The position numbers and the translations under genes are program-made. A model generated the notes under the pieces. That model had not been told where the DNA came from. It saw nothing but the letters and a program-made list of their open reading frames with translations, and ran no database searches. DNA of 15,341 bases from Sulfurovum sp. (lineage in GTDB: Bacteria > Campylobacterota > Campylobacteria > Campylobacterales > Sulfurovaceae), in the NCBI GenBank assembly GCA_020721385.1, contig DYMW01000011.1, positions 6,419 through 21,759 of the forward strand, written 5' to 3'. Every line of letters starts with the position of its first letter. The first letter of the stretch is position 1. Shown here piece by piece: positions 6,949-14,300 of this stretch.

Positions 6949-9469
6949 ACTAGCCTTAGGACTCATCCTAGCTTTAGGATTCCAAGCACATGCTGAAAAG
7001 GTTGATGTCAACTTTAGAGATTTAAGCATTGGTGACTTTATCAAAATGGTTGGTAAAATCACAGGCAAAAACATTTTAGTCGATGGAGACATTAAAGGAA
7101 ATATTAACTTTGTCTCCAATCAACCTATTGAAAAAAGTGAACTGATTCCTTTAGCCAATGCGATTTTAGAAACCAAACAGATGACGTTGGTTAATAAAGG
7201 CGACTACTATCAAGTGGTTAAAAGTGCCACGGCAGCAGGAGAAGGTCTTGATGTAAGATCGAATATTGGAGCAGGTGGTACCATGCGAACCGTTGTTTTT
7301 CAACTAAGCAACGTCAATTCAGCCGTTATTCGTACCAAAATTAAACCACTACTTAATAAAAGTGCCCAAGTGGTTTCATTTAAAGAAAACAACCTTTTAG
7401 CCATTACTGCCTACCCACAGACTCTTGAATCCATTAAAAAATTAATTGATAAAATTGAACACCAAGAGAGCAGAAGAAGTCAAGTGGTTAATTTAAATCA
7501 TGCACGAGTCAAAGATATTTTTCCCAATGTTCAAAACATGGCGAAAGCCCTTTTCCCTCAAGATATTGTAAGTGAAAAAGTGGATGTTATGCAAGACATT
7601 AACAGCAACTCTCTGATTTTAGTAGGGGGCAGTAAAAATATTAATCGTTTGGTACGTTACATTAAACAACTTGATATAGAGGGAGAAGGAGATGTTCAAA
7701 AAATGTATGTTATTCCCCTCGCCAACTCCAACGTTGAAGAGATGGAAAAGATTTTAAGTAAAATTGTTCCTCAAATGACAGGTGCAGGAGATGTCTCTGG
7801 TGCACCTATTACCAAAGGAGGACAACCTGTTCAAAAAGCCCTCATTGCTTCTGATTTGGAACGCAATGCACTGGTTGTCTTGGCCAATGCAGAACAGTAT
7901 CAAAATATTTTTCAAACGGTACAACTGCTTGATGTAGAAAAATCACAAGTATTTATTCAAACAAAAATTATCGAAGTCAATACCAACTTGGCTGAAAATG
8001 TGGGAATCAAATATGGATTCAATGGAGGTTCCATTACCTCTAATGGTATCTTCTCTATGGTAGGAAATGCTGGAGCTTCTGCGTTGGCACTTTCTAGTGA
8101 CCTTTTAGGATTCTTGAACAATCAAACCACTCAATTTGACAACAATGGTAATGCCTTTACCACAAATAGTAGAGCCTTTGAATTTAATAAAGGGATTAAA
8201 GAGGTTTTCTCTTTGGGTGCACAACTTGATTTATTAAAACAAAATGGAGCGGCACAGATTTTATCCAAACCCTCTATTTTATGTACCAACAACAAAGAGT
8301 CCAGCATCTATGTAGGGCAAACACAATCTATTTTAACCCAATCACAACAGAGTACCCAAGGCTCATCCAATATTTTAAACAACTATAGCCGTGAAGATAT
8401 TGGTATTACCCTCAAAGTCAAACCAAGACTTTCGTCTAACAACAAAGTATCACTTGAAGTTGAAACCACCATTGAAGATATTGTACCAGGTTCAGGTGCC
8501 ACTGCAGATAGACCAACCACCACAAAAAGAGCTGTTAAAACCAATGCCATTGTCAACCATGCTGAAACCATTATTTTAGGAGGACTCATTAAGAGTGCCG
8601 ATGGTAAAAGTGTTAGTAAAGTACCTGTTTTAGGAGATATTCCTATTTTAGGTCGACTCTTTACCTCCAAAGGAGATTCAGAGAGTAAAGTCAATGTTAT
8701 TATCTACTTAACACCTTATATTATCAGTAAAAGTTCCGATTTACAATCACTACGTCGACATTTAGATGAACTGGAATCGGTACAAGAACAGTACAACAAA
8801 ATCGTATTGGATCAATTAGAAGAGAAAACAGGGCAAAGTAAACGTGGCAAACGTCATGTTACCTTTTCAGGAGCATCTCAACATACCATTATGTTAGAGA
8901 ATAAAGTAGACACAGAAACTGCACCAACACCATCAAATGTTCCACTCTATACACCTGTTATTGAGAACAAAGAGCCAATGGTTCCAATGAGTAGTACCAA
9001 CAACACCAATCCTAGTCGAGTTACAACCTTTAGCAGTAAAGCTGAAGAGCCAATACCCATGACTCAAACAACCTACCCTCCTGTAACACAAGAACAGGAG
9101 ACTATGCGAAGTGAATCCATTATGGAAACCTTGAACCAGCAATCCAAAGTCAATCTGAATAATATTAATACAGGTATTGAGTATAATGAAGGCACTACCT
9201 TTACTCCGCTTGAAACCACATCAAACAATGGTGGTACTGGAGGCAAAACGTATTCCATTCAACTCGCTTCTGCCAAAAGTATGGAACAATTAAATAAAAG
9301 TCTTTATCGATTACCCAGCAATTTAAAATCCAATGTCAGAGTTGTTAAAATTGGACAAAACTATAAAGCATTAGCCCATGAAGAACCAACGTTAAATGAT
9401 GCAAAACTTTATTTGAGTCAATATAAACCGTATATTTCAGATGCTTTTATTCAAACCAGCAATCGTTAA
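6935..9469 (+). CDS. gspD: GspD outer-membrane secretin with C-terminal SPOR-like domain
   Basis: At 844 residues this is longer than typical GspD (about 650-700). The signal peptide is 1-20 (AHA-E). N0 spans about 21-95, N1 about 117-178, N2 about 180-250, and N3 about 253-338. The secretin domain is about 339-597, with VPVLGDIPILGRLF near 563-576 and the closing LTPYII. The protein forms the multimeric outer-membrane channel. After the secretin comes a Ser/Thr/Pro/Glu-rich linker (about 598-770). A final segment, about 772-844, starts with TYSIQLASAKSMEQL and resembles a SPOR domain, which in other proteins binds denuded peptidoglycan. No classical pilotin-binding S-domain is apparent. GGAG seven bases before the ATG supports the start, within the end of gspC. 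Confidence 0.95.
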   Translation: MKFNKLALGLILALGFQAHAEKVDVNFRDLSIGDFIKMVGKITGKNILVDGDIKGNINFVSNQPIEKSELIPLANAILETKQMTLVNKGDYYQVVKSATAAGEGLDVRSNIGAGGTMRTVVFQLSNVNSAVIRTKIKPLLNKSAQVVSFKENNLLAITAYPQTLESIKKLIDKIEHQESRRSQVVNLNHARVKDIFPNVQNMAKALFPQDIVSEKVDVMQDINSNSLILVGGSKNINRLVRYIKQLDIEGEGDVQKMYVIPLANSNVEEMEKILSKIVPQMTGAGDVSGAPITKGGQPVQKALIASDLERNALVVLANAEQYQNIFQTVQLLDVEKSQVFIQTKIIEVNTNLAENVGIKYGFNGGSITSNGIFSMVGNAGASALALSSDLLGFLNNQTTQFDNNGNAFTTNSRAFEFNKGIKEVFSLGAQLDLLKQNGAAQILSKPSILCTNNKESSIYVGQTQSILTQSQQSTQGSSNILNNYSREDIGITLKVKPRLSSNNKVSLEVETTIEDIVPGSGATADRPTTTKRAVKTNAIVNHAETIILGGLIKSADGKSVSKVPVLGDIPILGRLFTSKGDSESKVNVIIYLTPYIISKSSDLQSLRRHLDELESVQEQYNKIVLDQLEEKTGQSKRGKRHVTFSGASQHTIMLENKVDTETAPTPSNVPLYTPVIENKEPMVPMSSTNNTNPSRVTTFSSKAEEPIPMTQTTYPPVTQEQETMRSESIMETLNQQSKVNLNNINTGIEYNEGTTFTPLETTSNNGGTGGKTYSIQLASAKSMEQLNKSLYRLPSNLKSNVRVVKIGQNYKALAHEEPTLNDAKLYLSQYKPYISDAFIQTSNR

Positions 9470-9479
9470 GTGAATTAGA

Positions 9480-10991
9480 ATGATAAAAATACCTCTACTT
9501 GAAGATATAAATTTAGAGCCTTTCTGGAGTGATACCATTGATAACAAACTGGCAATGAGACACTACCTTCTTTTTAGTACCATACAAGGGCGTCCTTGTA
9601 CAGTAATCCAAAAAGAGACCATGGCAACGGCACTCAACCATCTCTCTAAGCTTAATATTGACTATCCTATTGTTGAGCTTGATACAGGAAGTTTTGAACG
9701 TCTCTCTCATAAATTTAGAGAGATTCAAACAGGGAGTGATTTTGAAAATGTGAACACCACTTCAGATGATATTATTGAAGTAGAATCAGATTTACTGGAC
9801 TTTATACGAAACTCCCAAGATTTACTCTCAAATGAAGAGTCTGCACCTGTAGTTAAACTGGTCAACTCCCTCTTTTTTCAAGCCATTAAAAAAGGAGCCA
9901 GTGATATTCACATTGAAACGTTGGAGAAAAAAGGCGAAGTACGCTTACGCATTGATGGGGCATTAAAAAAACATTTGGACATCGATAAAAACATTACAGC
10001 CTTGGTTATTTCGCGTATTAAAGTTATCTCCAACTTGGATATTTCTGAAAAAAGAATTCCTCAAGATGGTCGTACCCAAGTTACCATTTCAGGGAAAAGC
10101 TTAGACATTAGGGTTTCAGTTCTTCCAACCTATTATGGAGAACGTGTCGTTATGAGAATGTTGATGCAGAGTGATACCATTCCAACCCTTCAAGACCTTG
10201 GATTTACAGATGAGTTGACTAAAGATTTAAACAAATTGCTTACCCATCCACATGGTATGATATTGGTTACAGGACCTACAGGTTCAGGTAAATCAACCAC
10301 CCTTCATGCTTGTTTACAACATATTGCAACGCCTGATAAAAACATTATTACCGTTGAAGACCCCGTGGAGTACAACGCTGAAAATGTAAACCAAATTCAA
10401 GTAAATTCAAAAGTAGGATTAACCTTTGCCGCAGGTTTACGTTCTATTTTAAGACAAGACCCCGACATTATCATGGTTGGAGAAATTCGAGACAGTGAAA
10501 CAGCCGACATTGCTTTACGTTCCGCCTTAACGGGTCACTTAATGCTCTCAACCCTTCATACCAATGATGCCACCTCAGCTATTTCAAGATTGATGGACAT
10601 GGGGATTGAAGATTTTTTATTAACTTCAACCCTTTTAGGCGTATTGGCTCAACGGCTTACCCGAAGACTTTGCCCAAAATGTAAAGCTCCAACCTCTTTA
10701 TCTCCAACCGTTATCTCTGAATTGTCTTTGCCAAACATTACCTACTTCAAAGCCGTAGGATGTACAGCATGTGACTTTACAGGCTATAAAGGACGACAAG
10801 CTGTAGGGGAACTTTTTATGATGAATGACCGAGTCAAAGAGATGATGAAAGCGGGTCTTAATGACCACCAAATACGAATCGAGATGAAAAAGATGGGTAT
10901 GAAAACCATTGCCGACAAACTTAAAGATATGCTCATTGATGGTAAAACCTCTTATGAAGAGGCGGTGCGTATTGGGATTATGGAAGATTAA
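9480..10991 (+). CDS. gspE: GspE secretion ATPase of the T2SS
   Basis: GspE is the cytoplasmic hexameric ATPase that drives pseudopilus assembly. The 503-residue protein has an N-terminal region that would contact GspL. Family motifs follow: ASDIHIE, Walker A GPTGSGKS (265-272, K271), the Asp box VEDPVE, Walker B with DPDIIMVGEIRD, and the His box LMLSTLHTNDA. The zinc-binding tetracysteine is also present (C398-x2-C401 and C428-x2-C431), which points to GspE/PilB and away from PilT. No catalytic motif appears to be missing. The gene follows gspD after ten bases with only a weak ribosome-binding site, so it may depend on translation from gspD. Unlike in many T2SS operons, gspF does not follow. 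Confidence 0.95.
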   Translation: MIKIPLLEDINLEPFWSDTIDNKLAMRHYLLFSTIQGRPCTVIQKETMATALNHLSKLNIDYPIVELDTGSFERLSHKFREIQTGSDFENVNTTSDDIIEVESDLLDFIRNSQDLLSNEESAPVVKLVNSLFFQAIKKGASDIHIETLEKKGEVRLRIDGALKKHLDIDKNITALVISRIKVISNLDISEKRIPQDGRTQVTISGKSLDIRVSVLPTYYGERVVMRMLMQSDTIPTLQDLGFTDELTKDLNKLLTHPHGMILVTGPTGSGKSTTLHACLQHIATPDKNIITVEDPVEYNAENVNQIQVNSKVGLTFAAGLRSILRQDPDIIMVGEIRDSETADIALRSALTGHLMLSTLHTNDATSAISRLMDMGIEDFLLTSTLLGVLAQRLTRRLCPKCKAPTSLSPTVISELSLPNITYFKAVGCTACDFTGYKGRQAVGELFMMNDRVKEMMKAGLNDHQIRIEMKKMGMKTIADKLKDMLIDGKTSYEEAVRIGIMED

Positions 10992-10997
10992 TATTTG

Positions 10998-11609
10998 ATG
11001 AGACAACAACGACTAGGTTTTACCTTACTTGAAGTATTAATCTCCATTATGCTCCTCTCTTTGGTGCTAATGGCATTGTATAAAAGTGCTGATATTTTAC
11101 GTGATTCAAACTTACACCTCTTTAACCATGTCGATCAAGCTTCAACCACCCTCAAAGGAAGTCAAACCCTCTATATGGACTTAATGCACTCCGATTCGAA
11201 TATTAGCATTAACAGTGAAGAGAAGTTTCATCGTTTAAGCATCTATAATACCCAACACTCACTCTATGGACTCTCACAAGCCCATGTTGAGTGGTTGGTG
11301 TATAAAGAAGACAATACTCTTTTACGCATTGAAGGTGGAAACTATCAACTTCCTCTTAAAACAGAACAACAAGCTGAAGTGGATGTTATTGGTAAAAATA
11401 TGGAGTTGTTTAAGATTTATCCGAGTAAAGACAAAGAGAAAATTTTAGTACTCATAAAAAAAGTAGGTCAAGATACACAAACATTTATGGTGCAAAATAT
11501 TCCATTGGCTCCCTTAAAACCAAACGACAACAACCGTACCAATCCAACGGGGATAAACCCTCCTAACCTTATAGATCCAACGAAACAACAAAATCTTCAA
11601 CGTCAATGA
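10998..11609 (+). CDS. gspJ: Minor pseudopilin GspJ-like protein of the T2SS
   Basis: From the ATG at 10998 the protein has 203 residues; a TTG immediately before it is not needed. The leader MRQQRLG, cleavage at G7-F8, FTLLEV with Glu+5 at E12, and a hydrophobic helix to about residue 26 mark a pseudopilin. The globular part contains VEWLVYKEDNTLLRIEG, a pattern typical of GspJ (strand ending in LLR-E), and the length fits GspJ. GspJ joins GspI and GspK in the pseudopilus tip. A Pro/Asn/Gln-rich tail from about residue 168 looks disordered. GGAAGA about ten bases upstream may act as ribosome-binding site. The stop overlaps the next start as ATGA. Confidence 0.75.
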   Translation: MRQQRLGFTLLEVLISIMLLSLVLMALYKSADILRDSNLHLFNHVDQASTTLKGSQTLYMDLMHSDSNISINSEEKFHRLSIYNTQHSLYGLSQAHVEWLVYKEDNTLLRIEGGNYQLPLKTEQQAEVDVIGKNMELFKIYPSKDKEKILVLIKKVGQDTQTFMVQNIPLAPLKPNDNNRTNPTGINPPNLIDPTKQQNLQRQ

Positions 11610-12073
11610 GAAAATTTCTACTCAGTTATTGGCTAGGTATTGCTCTTTTCTTTGCCATTTTTTATTGGGATTTATCGCCAATTGCGGTAATAATCAATGA
11701 GTTGCAAACCAATTTTACCGCATACTTAACTTCATTAACCCTTAAAGAGGAAATGATGAATGCCCACCGCATTCTTATTAACAATCACTATGCTTTGGTC
11801 ATTGAAAAAGCGTGTAATGGTATGATTCCTTATCTTTTCTTTTTGGCTTCCATTGTCGCCTTTCCCTCAACATTGATGCATAAAATATTCTGGGCAGTTA
11901 TTGGCTATACCATAATATCGTCTATTAATGTTTTTAGAATATGGTTTGTAACCCAGCTCGTACTTCAAGAGGTAGGTAACTTCTCTTTGGCACATGATTA
12001 TATTGGTAACATGTTACTCGTACTTACAGGGTTACTACTTTTTCTTGCTTTTGTAAAAAGCCGTCACGCTTAA
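11606..12073 (+). CDS. Small exosortase/archaeosortase-family membrane protein
   Basis: The protein has 155 residues and is almost entirely hydrophobic, with about four to five membrane helices. The exosortase/archaeosortase signature is visible in order: EKACNGM with C70, then NVFRIW with R111, then AHDYIGN with H130. These three residues match the family's catalytic Cys-Arg-His triad. Known members cleave proteins with a C-terminal sorting tail (PEP-CTERM-like: short motif, membrane helix, basic end) at the inner membrane and may transfer them to another anchor. This one is at the small end of the family, and I cannot assign a subtype. It is the last gene of the T2SS operon, and its ATG overlaps the gspJ stop (ATGA) with no ribosome-binding site of its own, implying coupled translation. 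No substrate is evident in the window. Confidence 0.82.
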   Translation: MRKFLLSYWLGIALFFAIFYWDLSPIAVIINELQTNFTAYLTSLTLKEEMMNAHRILINNHYALVIEKACNGMIPYLFFLASIVAFPSTLMHKIFWAVIGYTIISSINVFRIWFVTQLVLQEVGNFSLAHDYIGNMLLVLTGLLLFLAFVKSRHA

Positions 12074-12101
12074 AGAGAATTTTGAAATCTAAAATTCTCT
12101 T
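12073..12101. terminator. Convergent hairpin spanning two stop codons
   Basis: An 11-base perfect inverted repeat (AAGAGAATTTT and its complement, 12073-12083 and 12091-12101) encloses a seven-base loop. It touches the stop codon of the exosortase gene and that of the DUF945 gene. It could end transcription in both directions. The stem is AT-rich and lacks a long T-tract, so efficiency is doubtful. Confidence 0.5.
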
Positions 12102-13575
12102 ACATTCCACCTTGCGTTGCCATCATTAAAAAAGGTAAAATGGTTGCAGTTAAATTGTTGTCATTGACCATTAACTCTTCATTTTTATAGTATCCATTTA
12201 AAATAAATTGACCATTCTCCTCTTTGATAAGACCTTGTGCCACACCCATTTGTATCTGTTGCATCAAATTTTCTGTATTAGGAACGCCCTTAAGAAGATT
12301 GGCATCAACATGCATATCAACATTGACACGAAATAACTTTAAAATATCTTGCTGTATCTTTGTACTCATCTCTTCAAAAGAACCTGTAAAATTCATATCG
12401 CCCGTATAACCAATTTCTATACTGGCTTGACTCTCATTGCCCTCTTTGGTATTGGCAATCACTTCATATTTTACAACACTTTTATCTTTAATCAATAAAG
12501 TATTAAGTGAATAAACAATCTTAGTAAGCATCTCCTCTTCAATCTTCCCAAATTCAGCAAAAATTTCATCCATTTGCTTTGGTTGCTCCTGCATTTTAGC
12601 CTCAAGTGCAGTTTGTGCCGTCTCCATCTCTTTGGCAGTTTTTTGAAACATCACCATTCCCTCTATACCCAAACCTTCAATATTTATTTTACCTGTCAAT
12701 GTTTTTAATGCAGGTAACGTATTTGGTAAATTGGTATTGGTTAAATCTACACTTCCTTCAAAAAGTGTTTTCATTGTGGTATCACTATCTTTTTGCGTCG
12801 TCAAATGAAATTTGGTTGCCATGTCAATTTCACCTATATCTTTATTGTTTTTATCATTAAGATACAATCTGTCTACTGAAAAATCAATTTTCCCCAACAT
12901 CAATATATCTTCAATAAAGCCATCCAATTGCATATCAACCACCATATTTTCAATATGCAATTCACGATTATCTTCTTTTTCTTTAAAAAAAATCATGGGT
13001 AAAATAAAATGTCCATCGCCTTGTAATGTGTCAAGATCTAAACTATTGGTTATGATAAATGGAGCTATTGTTAATAGCGTACCATTCTCATCAATTTTTA
13101 TTTCATCACTTAAAATTTTAGAATTGATTTTTTTAAAAAAAGAGACAACACTCTCTCCCTCTATCATCACATCTTTGTTGTGAACCAAATTTAGAAACTC
13201 TTCTTTTCCTTCATCTCTCAATATAGAACTTAGTGCTATTTTTTGATGTGCTTTAGAGAGTCCAAATCCCAAACCATTTTGAAAAAAAATCGGTCCATGT
13301 TCAATGGTATAATTCATCTTTAGAGGTAGTGTATAGACTTCTGATAGTAACTCTTTTGCAGATGAATCTGTAATATCCAGTTCAATCATGGCTGTTGAAT
13401 TTAAAAAAGTGCGATTATAATCTGTCATTTTTAAATTCAAACCATTTTGTTGATACAGTGTGTTTATTTTTTCAATATATCCATTGACTTGATGCTCTGT
13501 TTGATTTCCAATAATTGCTGTTGCTCCTGCCCATAATGCAATCGCAACAACCACTGAACCTAATATTTTTTTCAT
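12100..13575 (-). CDS. DUF945 (YdgA-like) exported protein of unknown function
   Basis: The protein has 491 residues, the usual length for DUF945 (YdgA/YihF) proteins of proteobacteria. An N-terminal hydrophobic segment (about 4-22) is a signal peptide or membrane anchor. It is followed by the family pattern VNGYIEKINTLYQQNG, a Tyr/Arg-containing segment YNRTFLNSTA, and IEHGPIFF (H93-G94-P95). The rest alternates beta strands with one helical stretch rich in Glu/Gln/Met near the middle, then ends close to MMATQGGM. Molecular function of the family is not established. The gene converges on the T2SS operon and is probably transcribed on its own. GGGAAA a few bases before the ATG supports the start. 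Confidence 0.8.
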   Translation of the reverse strand: MKKILGSVVVAIALWAGATAIIGNQTEHQVNGYIEKINTLYQQNGLNLKMTDYNRTFLNSTAMIELDITDSSAKELLSEVYTLPLKMNYTIEHGPIFFQNGLGFGLSKAHQKIALSSILRDEGKEEFLNLVHNKDVMIEGESVVSFFKKINSKILSDEIKIDENGTLLTIAPFIITNSLDLDTLQGDGHFILPMIFFKEKEDNRELHIENMVVDMQLDGFIEDILMLGKIDFSVDRLYLNDKNNKDIGEIDMATKFHLTTQKDSDTTMKTLFEGSVDLTNTNLPNTLPALKTLTGKINIEGLGIEGMVMFQKTAKEMETAQTALEAKMQEQPKQMDEIFAEFGKIEEEMLTKIVYSLNTLLIKDKSVVKYEVIANTKEGNESQASIEIGYTGDMNFTGSFEEMSTKIQQDILKLFRVNVDMHVDANLLKGVPNTENLMQQIQMGVAQGLIKEENGQFILNGYYKNEELMVNDNNLTATILPFLMMATQGGM

Positions 13576-13596
13576 ATTTTCCCTTGTAACACTTAA

Positions 13597-13602
13597 ATAG
13601 TA
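13597..13602 (-). promoter_or_regulatory. Possible -10 element for the DUF945 gene
   Basis: The minus strand reads TACTAT, about 22 bases ahead of the ATG at 13575. The surrounding 13576-13701 stretch is very AT-rich and other near-matches exist (for example GATAAA further upstream), so the choice is uncertain. No -35 is seen. Confidence 0.3.
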
Positions 13603-13701
13603 TGTATGTCTGGAATTTTATCGAAAAATAAGGATTTTATACTTGGAATAATAGATTATCATTAAAAATTAAAAAAATTACGTAAAGAATGGTTGAAAAC
13701 T

Positions 13702-13731
13702 TTTAAAAAGAGGAAAATTCCTCTTTTTAAA
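13702..13731. terminator. Strong palindromic bidirectional terminator after infC
   Basis: A perfect 14-base inverted repeat (TTTAAAAAGAGGAA and its complement) encloses two bases. The core is GAGG/CCTC flanked by A and T runs, so either strand gives a hairpin followed by U residues. It lies 17 bases past the infC stop codon and most likely ends the thrS-infC transcript, separating it from the DUF945 gene. Confidence 0.8.
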
Positions 13732-13748
13732 TTAACAAAGGTGTAAAA

Positions 13749-14300
13749 TTATTTTTTAATTGGAGTTATATACATATTAACATAACGTCCATCACGTTTC
13801 GCTTCTTGCTCTAAATTACCAACATCTTGAAGCATTGGCCATACACGGTTCAGCACATCAATACCCCATTCAGGATTTGCCATCTCACGACCTCTAAGAA
13901 ATACGCGTAGTTTAACATGTTTTCCCTCTTCAAGAAACTCTCTGGTATGTTTAACTTTATATGCAATATCATTTTCAGCAATTTTACAAGAGAATTTTAC
14001 CTCTTTAACATCAATGATTTTTTGGTTTTTTCGTGCTTCTTTTTTCTTCTTTTCAAGCTCATACTTATGTTTACCATAATCCATGACTTTGGCTACAGGT
14101 GGTTTTGCATCAGGTGAAACCAATACCAAATCTAGCCCTTTATCCTCAGCAATCTTTAATGCTTCATCACGACTGATAATTCCAAATTGTTCACCATCAT
14201 CACCAAGAACTCTAAGCTCTCGATCACGAATATCTTCATTCATAATGGTGTCGTCAGAACTTTTTCTTCCTCTGTTATCTTTACTTTGTTGTTTACTCAA
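13749..14300 (-). CDS. infC: Translation initiation factor IF-3
   Basis: IF-3 binds the 30S ribosomal subunit, checks start-codon pairing and prevents premature joining of 50S. The 183-residue protein has the expected two-domain form. The N-domain (about 20-90) includes DAKPPVAKVMDYGKHKYE at its end. A Lys-rich linker follows, then a C-domain with KEVKF, DIAYKVKHTREFLEEGKHVKLRVFLRGRE and the closing GRYVNMYITPIKK. The start is TTG at 14300, with GAAGG (14311-14307) six bases upstream. The T of this codon belongs to the last thrS codon, and the two genes share TTGA. Unusual start codons are typical of infC, where they allow self-control. The genes rpmI and rplT do not follow. Confidence 0.96.
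   Translation of the reverse strand: MSKQQSKDNRGRKSSDDTIMNEDIRDRELRVLGDDGEQFGIISRDEALKIAEDKGLDLVLVSPDAKPPVAKVMDYGKHKYELEKKKKEARKNQKIIDVKEVKFSCKIAENDIAYKVKHTREFLEEGKHVKLRVFLRGREMANPEWGIDVLNRVWPMLQDVGNLEQEAKRDGRYVNMYITPIKK

Noticed and set aside
8383..8694. Open frame antisense to the secretin domain of gspD
   Set aside because: It is a shadow of the conserved secretin coding sequence.
2812..11609. Reading the locus as type IV pilus genes
   Set aside because: GspC with a PDZ domain, the GspG calcium-site-like loop, GspK without Glu+5, and the L/M pair are specific to type II secretion. No PilT, PilM-Q set or pilin is present.
12812..13183. Open frame of 123 codons antisense to the DUF945 gene
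   Set aside because: It has Ser/Ile-rich composition typical of the reverse strand of an AT-rich gene, no ribosome-binding site and no recognisable motif.
12100..13575. DUF945 protein as an exosortase substrate
   Set aside because: Its C-terminus has no membrane helix followed by basic residues and ends in MATQGGM. None of the other proteins complete in the window has such a tail either.
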